From the NCBI GenBank assembly GCA_029215795.1, contig JARDYH010000003.1, positions 263,781,562 to 263,845,561 on the forward strand: a DNA stretch of 64,000 nucleotides. The letters are read 5' to 3'. The notes beneath the pieces were generated by a model, which saw only the letters and a program-made list of their open reading frames with translations, had not been told where the DNA came from and made no database searches. The translations under genes were made by a program, and so were the position numbers. Origin of the DNA: Anniella stebbinsi. Lineage: Eukaryota; Chordata; Lepidosauria; Squamata; Anniellidae. Of this stretch, positions 31,176-42,027 are shown piece by piece. How positions within the stretch are numbered: the stretch's first letter is position 1; each line of letters opens with the position of its first letter.

Positions 31176-31370
31176 CAGTGGAGGCTGGTGACTCTGATGT
31201 CAGTGTGGCAGTGAATTCGCTTCGGGGTTCAGTCAAAACCAGCCAGAACTCTAAAGGAGCAATCCAAGGTGTGAAGCACCTTGGATAGCTCCTTCAGAGT
31301 TCTGATTGGTTCTGACAGAAACCCGGAGCGGATTCATTGCTCCACTGATGTTGGAGCTGCCGGCCTCCAA
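31176..31370. repeat. CAGTGGAGGCTGG foldback element, full copy
   Basis: Left CAGTGGAGGCTGGTGACTC, right GGAGCTGCCGGCCTCCAA. The middle AAGGTGTGAAGCACCTTGGA forms the central turn. About 195 bp. Confidence 0.8.
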
Positions 31371-31880
31371 TGATTGTCTGATTCAGTTTGCTATATGTTT
31401 AAAAAATAAAAAAGTGTGGCGGGTGAGATAAAGATTAATACTGTTGACCTATCTCAAAAGTGTTATCTAAGAGATTAACGCCAAGGCTCGTTTTCATGCC
31501 AACCATCCCTTTTGCAGGGTGGAGCCTTCAAGGTTCCGAAAAGCTGCCCATTGAGCCAGAATTTGTTGCAGAGGTTCTAATTTACCCTGCGATTGACCAA
31601 GGGAGAAGTTTGCTACATGTTAAAGCTGCCCTCTTGTGGACGTATAGAGACGTTTCATCACCTTCTGCCAAAGGTACAGGATTTCGGGTCTCTCTTAGGT
31701 GATAGCTACCCACCAATCTCACCCATCTAGATTTTTTTTGGTATCATCATCAGTTTTTTGTGGAGGTTGGGTAGCACAGTGGCTATTAGTGTGAACAGAG
31801 CGTTGGGAAAATACACAGTAGCCGTGTGAACTGGCTAAGTGGCCTTAATCGAACTGCCATTTGATTCCCAGGCTTGGCTT

Positions 31881-32922
31881 GAGGGAGACCATATGGAAAG
31901 GAGGACTGGGCTCCTGTATCTTTAACAGTGGTATTGCAAAGGGAATTTCAGCAGGTGTCATTTGTATGCATGCAGCATCTGGTCAAATTCCCTCTTCTTC
32001 ACAACAGTTAAATGTGCAGGAGTCCTGCCCTCTCCTGTATCTGGTCATGCTAAGCAGGGCTCCCGCAGCTTTAACTGTTGTGATGAAGAGGGAATTTCAC
32101 CAGGTGCTGCATGCATACAAATGACACCTGCTGAAATTCCCTGTTCTATACAACTGTTAAAGATACAGGACCATTGTCCTTGTGAGGTTATCCTTGACCA
32201 CTTGTTGCTGCTGCCCCGTCTCGCCTTTACTATTTAGGCCCCACAGCACCACAGTCCAGCAACCTGGCCTCCAGGTAACTTCTATGTTCCACTGCCACCA
32301 GTACCTTGTCAGGTACATCGACAGACCACACCAGAAGATGGAATTAACAAGAATTTATTAATGAGAAATTGCGTGTCAACAAGCTTAATGGGTACTTCAG
32401 TTCAACGGCCTAGCGATTACAAGGTTTCAATGCTTCATGGTTTCTGTTAGAACTCTTGTACTTTAACAAACTGATCCTTATTTAATTTATGATCTAAAAT
32501 CTTAATCTCAATCTCTCAATTCTCTCAAATCCCTTTCAACGTCTCTCTCAAAAATCCCCCTCAAATCTACCCCCAATCAATCCGTCCGCTCTCTCTGTCA
32601 GACACATATATACACTCCACTCGCTCTCTAGCTTCTCCCACTCTTACACAACCAACCAATCCAGGCACTCTAAACAACTAGCTAATCAGCATTCACTTTC
32701 CATTCAGGCACACAGCTAGCCAATCCAGGCACTCCATACTTACCTAGACCTTTAACTACAAACATTAAGTACATTTTAGCCTAGTTATTTACTCTACCTG
32801 TTATTATTCTTACTACTTTTTAAAGATATAAACAAATGCATATCACAAACAATAACTTTGCAATATTTTTACAACTACAAACAGTAGAACATCACAGTCC
32901 TCCTTTCCATTTGGTCACTCTA
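31881..32922. mobile_element. Hairpin hAT-like element split by a solo LTR
   Basis: The left arm starts GAGGGAGACCATATGGAAAG. The centre reads TCTCCTGTATCTGGTCATGC. The right arm runs to GATACAGGACCATTGTCCT at 32180 and finishes after the LTR with CCTTTCCATTTGGTCACTCTA at 32902-32922. Removing the LTR and one copy of its duplication restores a ~320 bp palindrome. Confidence 0.85.
32181..32896 (-). mobile_element. Solo LTR inside the hairpin element
   Basis: 716 bp beginning TGTGAGGTTA and ending AACATCACA, so it has TG...CA ends. GTCCT is present exactly on both sides (32176-32180 and 32897-32901), a 5-bp target duplication. On the minus strand a TATATATG box lies near 32607 and an AATAAA signal near 32352, in promoter-then-polyadenylation order, which sets the orientation. 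No internal retroviral sequence. Confidence 0.85.
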
Positions 32923-33139
32923 GGGTATAGCAGTGCTGAGATCCTGAGTGCAAAGTGCTTTGAAATCCCTAAACAACTAAAAAAAAGGCCATTCGTATGA
33001 TTTCCATTGAAGGTGGTGGGGGAGGCATGGCAGCTGGAGCATGCGCCAGGTTTTTATGGCCCCCTGGGCAAGAGACCTGCAATGCCCTCTTCTCTACCTT
33101 CATACCGTTATGTTTTGGGGTTGGGCTGGATGACCTCTC

Positions 33140-33320
33140 AGCGTCCATCAATGAGTCTACGTTCTCACTGCCATTTCCACCAGCTTCAATTGCTTCTCAT
33201 CCTCTTTCTCATCATTGCTCCCACGTGCTTGCTTGGCAGGCAGAGAGAGGTTAGTGTGCAAGTAGGCAGTGGCATCTCCTGCTCATCCTTCTTACCACCA
33301 CCACTCTCTGGGCCGGAGCT
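33140..33320 (-). repeat. Unnamed dispersed repeat, copy 2 (inverted)
   Basis: Reverse complement of the 22600-22775 family (GCTTGCTTGGCAGGCAGAGA, TCATCCTTCTTACCACCACC). Family unknown. Confidence 0.55.
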
Positions 33321-33803
33321 AGGTTCTCAACAGTGGGCCCCTGGTGTTTTTTTGGGCTCTCAGCAGGTGCCTGACAATGCCTTCCCTTGATGCTCGCGTT
33401 GAATTTACCCCATGGGTACACAACAGTAGCTTCAATGGGTGGGATTGGGCCTCTACAGTTGGAACAACCCAGGGGCTAGCCCTAGTAATGGGAGTAAACC
33501 AGAAGCCCATGATCTGTGGAGGAAAAAGTTCTCTGCTCTGTTTGGGCCTATGATTGATCTGACGGAGTCTGAAGGTAGGCAGAGCGGGGTGGGGTGGGAT
33601 ATCTTGCTGCCAACATGAGTGGATTGGCCCAGTTAGTCCTGAAGGATATTCCTCCCAGACAAACACTTGTGGCTGGATTTAGATCCACAGTTTGGATTAA
33701 GGATTGGCCAGTGACTCCGTTCCAGAGCAGAAGAGAGTGAAACAGGGAGGTGTCTTTCTGGAGATGTGAGGTCAGACCTTTGACGCAGCTGCAAGAATCA
33801 GCC

Positions 33804-34004
33804 CAATTTATTTATTCATTTCATTTGTATCCTGCCTTTTTTCCTCCAGGGAAACCAAGGCAGCATACATAATCCTCCTCCTCTTCATTTTATCGTCACA
33901 ACAACAACCCTGTGAGGAAGGTTGGGCTGAGACTGGTTGAGTGTGGACTAGAATACAGATCTCCTGACTCCCAGTCCAACACTCTAGCCACTACACCACA
34001 CTGT
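33804..34004 (-). repeat. tRNA-headed SINE (TGTAGTGGCTAGAG type), inverted
   Basis: From the TTTATTTATTCATTTCATTT tail through AACAACCCTGTGAGGAAGG to the inverted head ACTCTAGCCACTACACCACA. Nearly full length. Confidence 0.85.
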
Positions 34005-34422
34005 GGGATGAATGAGACCCTGGGACAAAAAGCCACCAAGGGCAACACGAGCGGTCATATTTTACTTTCGAGGCTGTTTACTGATTTTTCTGAAATCTTC
34101 TCACTTTCTTCTGGATTGCTAATAGTGGTGGGGACTGTGTACTGATTTTGAAATTGTGTTCCAATAGATTTCTGTGGTGGAATATTTAATATTTCTTACC
34201 AAAGTGCCTGTTTAGATTTTGTGGGTGTGTTTCTCTGAGATGCCAAAGGGAAAATGCTTGGCAACTGTTTGATTATGCAGTTTACTTGAAACAGGAACTG
34301 GAACACCTTGAATGAAGAAGAAACCTTGAAAGAATTTTGATGTTTAAGGAAACCATGCCTTTTGGAATGCTAATATAAGGATTAGAATAGAAGTTACCCA
34401 AGGGGAACACCTTTTGATTTAA

Positions 34423-34500
34423 GGCAAAATCCTATGCATGTTTAGACTATAAAAAGTCCTATAACTCCTACAATGCTGGAAGCTGTAGGAGTTTTAATAT
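34423..34500 (+). repeat. Left half of a GGCACAATCCTATGCATG element
   Basis: AAGGCAAAATCCTATGCATG then TTTAGACTATAAAAAGTCCT and the start of the mirrored CTGTAGGAGTT. The full element is at 40804-40922. Right end lost. Confidence 0.6.
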
Positions 34501-34910
34501 CAGCCTGATTATTTTAGAATATATTAGAATAAAAGTTACTGTATTTTTTTTTAACAATGTTTTTATTTTCATGATTCCCTATGTAGTTAACAATATCTGT
34601 GATGCCTTTGGTCTGTCGACTGTAATAAAGGAATTTGATTTTGATTTTTTGGTCTAAACATGCATTGAATTGCTCCGTTAGAGGAGTTTGTGTTGGTGAA
34701 TGGAAATGTAAGTCCGTGTTGGGATTGTGTCCTTTTAATCATCTAAGTGTTTCATGCCTTGATTAATCTGTTAATTTATATTTTCACATGAAGAAGTTGT
34801 TATTCTATTCTATTTGTTTGTTTGTTTTTAGGAAGTCTGGGGGTGATCTCTACAGAAGGGGGAATTGGAGGATGGACTAAATTACCTCTCAGGATCCTTT
34901 CCAACTCAGT

Positions 34911-35110
34911 GGCTGGGTTCGGACGACATGATAATCAATGGTTTTTTTTAAAAAAAGAGATTGTGCTGTCTGGGGGCAACGCACAACAGGCACACAACTT
35001 ACAGTATGTTATTATCTGGAATTAAACAATGGGGAAAAACAACGGGCTGCTCCATCGCTTATCTGGAAATCCATTGATTAACATGTTGTGTGACCGGCTC
35101 CATTGTGTAA
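34911..35110. repeat. Diverged relative of the GACAACAC-ended elements
   Basis: GGTTCGGACGACATGATAAT on the left and ATTAACATGTTGTGTGACC on the right resemble the ends at 6183-6407 (CCGAATTCAGC, GACAACAC). The inside has two TTATCTGGAA words. Boundaries are uncertain. The GC-richer DNA to 35330 may belong to it. Confidence 0.45.
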
Positions 35111-36467
35111 TCTCCCACGTCGAGTGCACTATTCTGGAAAGTCATAGAGTTCTCCGGCAAGAGCGGCCGAAAGCACCCGGCCGCTCCTGTACAGCTGACA
35201 GAACTTGCAATTCATGATGGGATGGGGTGGGAGGACTGAGAGAAGAGGGAGGGTGGAGCACCAGCCGCCCAGAAGGACACCCGTACTTTCAGCCACGTGA
35301 TGGGGAGGGGCAACATGTAATGTGTGGTGTATCTCTGAAAGAAGGTACTGTGCGTTGCCTATTCCCTCCTCTGTTGCCTAAAGTGTCGTCCCAGTGCGGC
35401 CGGTGATTCTTGTATCTTCAGTTTTTGTGAATGTGTTTTCGATCACTGTAGGTTACCTAAGGCATACCTGGTCAAAACCTTAGTCCTGGGAAATTACTCT
35501 CACGTTGTTATCTTAACTTCTGTACATTTAGCCCAACCCTTAGTAAGCCCCATGATAGAAGCTGCAGAAATATTAAACCACTCCCAGTGACAACTTGCCA
35601 AAATATCTGTGCTTAACAGCTCATCTCATATGCATGGGGGATTTAACCCGCTCGTACTATTAAAACAGGACATGACACACACAATACAGGAAGAATTGGA
35701 TCATTATTTCAAAATCAATATCCCGTGGGATGCAATGAAAGCAGCCCTACGAGGACTCTGCCTTAGTGAGTTGGCAACCTTTAACAAAATAAACAATGCC
35801 CTTCAAACCAAATTGCAAACAGAAAGAGCAGAACTGAAAAAAAACAAACACAACAAACAAGAAGGTATTAAAAAAGAGTGGTGTGGGAAGGCTATTATTA
35901 TCTTTGATTTAAAGGGAGAGACTTGTAAGTGTTAGAGCAAGGGTTGAGAAAGTGGATTTCATCCCAGGTCCAATCTGGGGTGATGACATCAAGGCCAGGG
36001 CCCTGCCCCAAGCTGGACCCTCCCTCCATGACACCCATTTGATCTTTCTCCATATATTTGGCTGACAAACGATGGGTAAAGGCACTTGGTTGGTGCTTGT
36101 AGGAATGGCTCTTTCAAGCACTGGCCAAGCCATGTGCCGGCTTAGCTTGCGGCTCGGCATCCCATCAGGACAATGAGCAGCCGTTGAAGAGACTCTGAGG
36201 TTTTCTACATTAGAAACCCCAAACTATCTTGCAGTCTCAGATCTTTTTGTGTTCAAAACAGGCTCCGTCAGACAGTAACAAACAATAACGTGATTTCTAA
36301 TTGAAAAGGGAATGTCATTGAAAAGAATAGGCTTCAATGAAACAGTGCCATCTAGTGGCAGAATAAAAACCCACCATAAATAGATCCGAAATTATCTCTG
36401 TATTATATAAACACAGGGATGCTGGGGGAAAGGGCAGTACACGTCCTGTTTGTTTACGCCATCTTAA

Positions 36468-36785
36468 GAACATAAGAAGAGCCATGCTGGATCTGACCGA
36501 GGGCCCATCTGGTCCAGCACTCTGTTCACACAGTGGCCAACCAGCTGTCGACCAGGGATCAACAAAGCAGGACATGGTGTAACAGCACCCTCCTACCTTT
36601 GTTCCCCAGCAACTGGTGCACATAGGCTTACTGCCTTGGATATTGGAGGTAGCACATAACCATCACGGCTAGTAGCCATTGATAGCCATCTCCTTCAGGA
36701 ATGTAGCCAACCCCTTTTTAAAGCCATCCAAATTGGTGGCCATCACTACATCTTGTGGTAGCGAATTCCATAAATTTAACTATGA
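36468..36785 (-). repeat. CR1 LINE 3' end, inverted, inside the L1
   Basis: Starts AAGAACATAAGAAGAGCCAT, then GGATCTGACCGAGGGCCCAT and CCATCCAAATTGGTGGCCAT, and ends TGGTAGCGAATTCCATAAAT. Full-length CR1 tail in antisense. Confidence 0.85.
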
Positions 36786-37379
36786 AATCAACTTGCAAAC
36801 TTCTGGGAGTGGCCAGTTATGAACATGCTATAAATTGTTCATTCAGAGATCCTCACAGATGGTGCCTGGAAGGAGCCATTCAAAGGTCTGGGGAAGTCAA
36901 ATCCAATAAAAAAGGCTTTGACATTGGAGGTACAGCACACCTGACTAGCTTATTTGCAGGTGATGTAGCCCTTCTCCCATCAGATCCAATGTCATTCTAT
37001 ACCTCAAAAATAGCATAGTAGTCCATTATGGCAGGACTGGGAATAAATTGTACTAAATGTGAAATGCTCTGTATGAATAAACCTCATGAAACCCAACAGC
37101 AACTCAAGAGACTCTCAGGGATACCTGTTAAACATAAATCAACAAGGTACCTGGGAATTCAGATTCCCCAGAATTTAGCTCCCCAACCCCAAACACTAAA
37201 TTTTAACTGGTTTATTGAGAAAACTTTGCAAGGCATTAAAAGACAGAGCAAAATTAACGGAGGAAGATAGTAGTGGTAAAAATGTCCTGGCTACATGTTG
37301 TCATTCCTTTTCCAAGTCTTCCCGGTGGCTATATTAGACAAAACTATGCAAAGATGGCAGCTTACTGAATTACTTTATA

Positions 37380-37499
37380 CCAGGGATGGACAACTTGTGG
37401 TCCTCCAGATGTTTGGGCTTACAAGTTCCATCAGCTTTAGCCAGCTGAGGGATGATGGGTGCTGTGATCCTCCAGACATTTTGGCCTGCATGTTGTCCC
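37380..37499. repeat. Palindromic repeat (CTCCAGATGTTTTGG family)
   Basis: GGATGGACAACTTGTGGTCC and CTCCAGATGTTTGGGCTTAC on the left. GATGATGGGTGCTGTGATCC and TCCAGACATTTTGGCC on the right. Inserted in the L1-like sequence. Confidence 0.75.
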
Positions 37500-37507
37500 A
37501 AAGTGAG

Positions 37508-37788
37508 TAGGGTGACCATTTGTATGCATGCAGGTGTCATTTGTATGCATACAGCACTTAGTGAAATTCCCTCTTCATCACAACCATTAAAGCTGCAGGA
37601 GCCCTGACCACTTTTGTATCTGGTCACTCTACAAAAGAGGACAGGGCTCCTGCAGCTTTGACTATTGTGATGAAGAGGGAATTTCACCAGGTGCTGCATA
37701 CATACAAATGACACCTGCTGAAATCCCCTCTTCTATACAACTGTTAAAGATACCGGAGCCCTGTCCTCCTTTCCACAGGGTCACCGTA
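37508..37788. mobile_element. Hairpin hAT-like element with 8-bp target duplication, internally deleted
   Basis: Starts TAGGGTGACCATTTGTATGC and ends CCACAGGGTCACCGTA. The flanks AAAGTGAG (37500-37507) and GAAGTGAG (37789-37796) match in 7 of 8 bases. The left arm lacks about 40 bp. The centre is the most symmetric of all copies: a TCTGGTCACTCTA end is followed at once by CAAAAGAGGACAGGGCTCC. This suggests two monomers joined tail to tail. Confidence 0.85.
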
Positions 37789-38566
37789 GAAGTGAGCAAG
37801 GCTAGACATATGTTTTATATATTGGAGTCTAATAAGAGGATTCCCAATATTCAAAAGTATTATAAGGCCTTCCAGTTAAAGTCATTGGTATTTAGTAGAC
37901 AGTCCATGGGTTCGGTTGGAATCATTTAGAACCATATCATGGCGGCATGTTCCATTTCACCCAAATGTATTAAAGAAAATGATACACCAAATGGCTAATC
38001 CATTTCTGAAACATACCCTGGAAATATAGAACAAAATGGCAAAGATCTTTTAGCTCCCCATGCATCACTGTTGCTCCCACTATTAGATCATCCATCATTT
38101 TAGTCAAGACGAACATATCTGGTTTAAGGAATGGGAAGAAAGAGGCGTACAGAGGGTAACCGATTTCTATATTATTATTAATAAAAAAAAACCCTACTGT
38201 CAGGTCAACAGCTAAAAGAAAAATTGCAGGGCACATCATTTGAGTTGGCAGAGAGACATCAAATTATATATTTTATGTCCAAGAAAGCATTACAGGGACA
38301 AGCAACTAGAACCCTCGCAGCTTTTGAAAATATGGTACAAGGAGCCACTTATAAAACAAAGAAATTAGTTTCAAATAGCTGTTCAAGCTTAATTGAACAG
38401 ACTGTAAGCTCATTAAAAGCTCCAAATATTTTATGGGAAATGGATATACAATAGATATAAAGACAGAGAAGCGGATAGCCTTGTGGTAGAAGAAACTGTT
38501 ATTGTTCGCGTCTGCCCATATAAAGAAATGGTCTTGTTAAATAATAGACAGTACATTATGCTGCTT

Positions 38567-38798
38567 CAGAGCTGGTCCTATCATAGAGTGAGGTGGTTGT
38601 CTCAGGCGGCAGATGCTGGGAGGTGGCAGCAAGGTGAGGAGAGCTGTGCTTCCTAAGCTTGCTGGCTGCGTTCAGGTATGGTGTCAGATGCTGTCTCATT
38701 GCCACTATCAAAGAAAGAATCCGCTTTTGAACATGGAATGGGAAAGGGCGCCATCTTGTTTTTTGCCTCAGGCATGAAAATGCTTTGGGCTGGCTCTG
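38567..38798. mobile_element. hAT-like non-autonomous element with CAGAGC ends
   Basis: The ends CAGAGCTGGTCC and GGGCTGGCTCTG are inverted. TGCTGCTT (38559-38566) and TACTGCTT (38799-38806) form an 8-bp duplication with one change. 232 bp, with CTCAGGCGGCAGATGC near the left and TTTGCCTCAGGCATG near the right. No coding capacity. Confidence 0.75.
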
Positions 38799-38971
38799 TA
38801 CTGCTTAGACTGGGGGGGAGGTAATATAATGCCTGTGGGCACCAATGCACCCATGGATATTGTCCTTGGTGTCCACTGAGGCAATCAAATCCTCCTGATT
38901 TTCAATTATTATTTTGAACTGTCTCAGTGGCAGCCGGGATTATTTCAAAAGGACATGAGGCCGTACAGCCA

Positions 38972-39500
38972 CATAGAATCATAGAATCATAGAGTTGGAA
39001 GGGGCCTATAAGGCCATCGAGTCCAACCCACTGCTGAACACAGGAATCCACATTAAAGCATGCCTGACAGATGGCTGTCCAGCTGCATCTTGAAGGAGAG
39101 CCCACAACCTCCCTAGGTCATGGGTTCCATTGCCGTACTGCCATAGTCACAAAGTTTTTCCTGATGTCCAGCCAGAAGCTGGCTGCCTGTAACTTGAGCC
39201 CATTATTCCATGTCCTGCTCTCTGGGATGATCGAGAAGAGATCCTGGCCCTCCGCTGTGTGACAACCCTTCAAGTATTTGAAGAGTGCTATCATGTCTTC
39301 CCTTAGTCTTCTCTTCTCCAGGCTAAACATGCCCAGTTCTTTCAGTCTCACCTCATAGGACTTTGTTTGCCGACCCCTGATCGTCCACGTTGCCCTCCTC
39401 TGAACCACCTCCAGCTTGTCTACGTGTCCAGCTTGGACACGTAGAGTATTGTGTCCAGCTTGGACACAATACTCAAGATGAGGCCTAACCAGTTATGAAT
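38972..39500 (-). repeat. CR1 LINE C-terminal and 3' end, inverted
   Basis: Starts with the octamer tail AGAATCATAGAATCATAGAG, then TTGGAAGGGGCCTATAAGGC. It continues through CCTGATGTCCAGCCAGAAGC to TCTTCTCTTCCCAGG-like and CACCTCATAGGACTTTG sequence. A ~20 bp motif (GTCCAGCTTGGACACGTAG) is repeated near 39420-39475. Frames are broken. Confidence 0.85.
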
Positions 39501-39844
39501 AAAGGGGAACCACTACCACCACCACCTTCTTTTCTTAGGAATGCCTCTGGGTCACACACTGGGCTCAGAGACATTATTTGGAAATGAAGATGATGAACAG
39601 CTGTAAGTAGACACTTTCCTCTGCTGGTTGGAGCTTAGACTGTCCCATGTTTTGAGTCTGTACCCATCCAACTGTTGGAGAGGTTGCAAGCACAGGTACT
39701 CATATTCCCAGATGGGGTAGAGATGTCTGCTGGCTGAATCCTTTTAGATTAAGGTCTTTCAAGAAATTGCAACTCTCACAGGGCAGTGCTTATTAAAATA
39801 ACCTAAAGTAGCAGTACTCAACAAATTTGATGATGGGAATAATG

Positions 39845-40699
39845 TAGGGTGACCAGATTTTGAGAATCAAAATCCCGGACCCCCCCGCCACCCCCCCCAA
39901 AACAACCCCCCCATGCGCCTGTGCCGCCCCCGTGCCGCGCCGCCCCCCCGCTCCGTGCTGCCCCTCCACCTGTGCCACGCCGCCCCCCCACCTGCCCCGT
40001 GCTCCTTACCTGCTGGGGCGTCCGCTTCCCTCCGGTGCTCAGAATCTACTGAGAAACAGGCTTCCTGGCCTGTCTCTCAGTAGCGCGCCGGGTGATGATG
40101 TCATCACCCGGCGTGCTACTGAGGGACAGGCCGCGAAGCCTGTTTCTCAGTAGATTCCGAGCACCAGAGGGAAGCCCCAGCAAGTAAGTGCCTCGCCCCC
40201 CCGCCCCCCCGCCCCGCGCACCCGCACCCCCCCCCACACACTGCGCCGCCCTCCCCGCCCCGTGCACCCGCGCTGCCCCCCAGCCCCGCACATCCGCGCC
40301 GCCCCTGCCCCCCCATGCTGCGCCGCCCCCCCACGCCGCGCCGCGCCCCCCCACGCCGCGCCGCCCACCCCGCGCTCCTTACCTGCTGGGGCGTCCCTCC
40401 GGTGCTCTGAATCTACTGAGAAACAGGCTTCCTGGCCTGTCTCTCAGTAGCGCGCCGGGTGATGACGTCATCACCCGGCGCGCTACTGAGGGACAGGCCG
40501 CGAAGCCTGTTTCTCAGTAGATTCAGAGCACCAGAGGGACGCCCCAGTAGGTAAGTGCCCCGCACCGCCCGCCCACCTCCCGCCACCGCCGCGTGACCCC
40601 CCCGCCGCCCTGGTTTGCCCCCGCCGCCCCCCGGTTGGCCTGGATCGCCCCAGGTTTCCCGGTTAGGACCGGGAAACCCCAGGCCATCTGGTCACCCTA
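39845..40699. mobile_element. C-rich 855 bp hAT-like element with duplicated internal palindrome
   Basis: The ends TAGGGTGACCAGATTTTGAG and GGCCATCTGGTCACCCTA are inverted at their outer 13-14 bases. GAATAATG occurs exactly on both sides (39837-39844 and 40700-40707), an 8-bp target duplication typical of hAT. Inside, a ~130 bp palindrome occurs twice (about 40034-40163 and 40399-40530), separated by C-rich DNA. The Pro-, Ala- and Gly-rich frames here are translations of C-runs and not proteins. No transposase is visible. Confidence 0.85.
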
Positions 40700-40803
40700 G
40701 AATAATGAAAAGGTACTGCGCAAAGACTTGAGTTTTGTTTATGATTGTGGCCTCCAGGTTAGTGTTGACAAAACACCGGAGGGACAAGAAAATGATACAC
40801 TTA

Positions 40804-40922
40804 GGCAACAATCCTATGCATGTTTAGACAGAAAAAAGTCCTCCATCTTCCACCATGTCCGAGCCAGCTATGCTAGGAGTTGTAGGACTTTTGTCTGCCT
40901 AAACTTTCATAGGATTGTGCCC
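40804..40922. mobile_element. Short inverted-repeat element with TTA target duplication
   Basis: GGCAACAATCCTATGCATGT and TTTAGACAGAAAAAAGTCCT on the left are mirrored by AGGACTTTTGTCTGCCTAAA and CATAGGATTGTGCCC on the right. TTA lies outside both ends (40801-40803 and 40923-40925). A 3-bp TWA duplication is the known signature of PIF/Harbinger, so that superfamily is suggested. Confidence 0.7.
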
Positions 40923-40999
40923 TTAGATCGCTAGTACCAAAAGGCGTGGCACATTCCATGGGCAGAGAAACGCATAAAATGTGTTGCTTTAAAGGATAA

Positions 41000-41664
41000 A
41001 CAAAACCCAACTCAGTTTGGTTATAATGTATTTGTTTTACAAGCCATAAAGCCGTGTTCCATTCATTTATGGAAGGATGCATAAAACCAATCCAAGCAAA
41101 ATCAAAGGAAAAATTGCACCTGCTTCTAGATGGAGGGCTCTTAGGGCACTGTGCAGCTATTCTGTCTTTTCTTAACAGATTTTCTGTGGTATATAAAAAA
41201 AGGAAGAAGTGGTGGGAAAACATGGGAGAGCCATGAGTGGAAGATGTCTTCTGGACACCCCCCCCTCCACAAATTCTCTGTGAATAAGGCAGGGTGATGG
41301 TGAAATAAAACCCCTATCTGAAAACAATCTATAATTTTGTGATCTCTAAAGCAGAAAGAACCCTATGCTGGAAAGAAATCCTTGAAAAGTGTAAACTTGT
41401 TAATGGAAAGAAAGAAAACAAGAGAATTAAAGTTACATGTTGTTGTAATTTCATTCAAAAGAATGCATTTTTAATGATAATAATAATAATAATAATAATA
41501 ATAATAGGCAAAGTGGCTCAGTCCCATTCTTTTTTAAAGGAATTTGTTGATCGCCATCAGTCAATAGCCTACAATAATGAGGAAATGGCCAACAATTGTT
41601 CTGGAAAGGGAGAGCCATTTAAAAAAAAAAAAAAGGGATATGTCTCTCTTCCTCCCCCTTCCAT
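41000..41664. other. No recognised gene; ATA microsatellite
   Basis: Contains an (ATA)n run at about 41476-41505 and an A-run near 41620. Otherwise nothing recognised. Confidence 0.5.
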
Positions 41665-41973
41665 TAAGCTGACCAGATAAAATCCAGGTCAGGGCTCATG
41701 TAACTTTAACAATTGTAGAGAAAAGGGAATTTTAGCCAGTGTCATTTGTTTGCAATTAGTTCCTGGTGAAATTCCCTCTTCATCACAACAGTTAAAGTTG
41801 CAAGAGCTATACGAGAGTGACCATATACAAAAGAAGGCAGGGCCCCTGCAACTTTAACTGTTGTGATGAAGAGGGAATTTCACCAGGAACTAATTGCATA
41901 CAAATGACACTGGCTGAAATCCCCTTTTCTCTTAAACTGTTGAAGTTACATGAGCCCTGACATGGATTTTATC
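41665..41973. mobile_element. Hairpin hAT-like element, right terminus lost
   Basis: Starts TAAGCTGACCAGATAAAATC and ends ATGGATTTTATC. The expected terminal CTGGTCAGCCTA is missing and the flank CTTCCAT follows directly, as it also does at 41658-41664. Both arms and the centre (GAGCTATACGAGAGTGACCA) are otherwise complete. Confidence 0.8.
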
Positions 41974-42027
41974 TTCCATAGCTGCAGATGATGTCAACAA
42001 TCTGCATGTAAAAGGTTAGAGGGGCAA

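Larger units (their letters stand above)
35460..38455 (+). pseudogene. L1-like LINE ORF2, broken and interrupted
   Basis: Plus-strand pieces in correct order. An endonuclease-to-linker region lies at 35460-35870 (PWDAMKAALRGLCLSELATF followed by a Lys/Glu-rich helix). The reverse transcriptase box is at 36920-36990 (LTSLFAGDVALLPSDP, the catalytic FADD changed to FAGD). Next come KSTRYLGIQI at 37150 and a downstream piece IPNIQKYYKAFQLKSLV at 37835-37885. These match the usual order in L1 ORF2 protein. Stops and frame changes occur throughout. A CR1 tail (36468-36785), a palindromic repeat (37380-37499) and a hairpin hAT copy (37508-37788) were later inserted. No function is possible. Confidence 0.75.

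Noticed and set aside
39793..40520. Pro-, Ala- and Gly-rich frames of 60-110 codons
   Set aside because: They translate C-runs inside an 855 bp transposon with 8-bp duplications and have no independent coding evidence.
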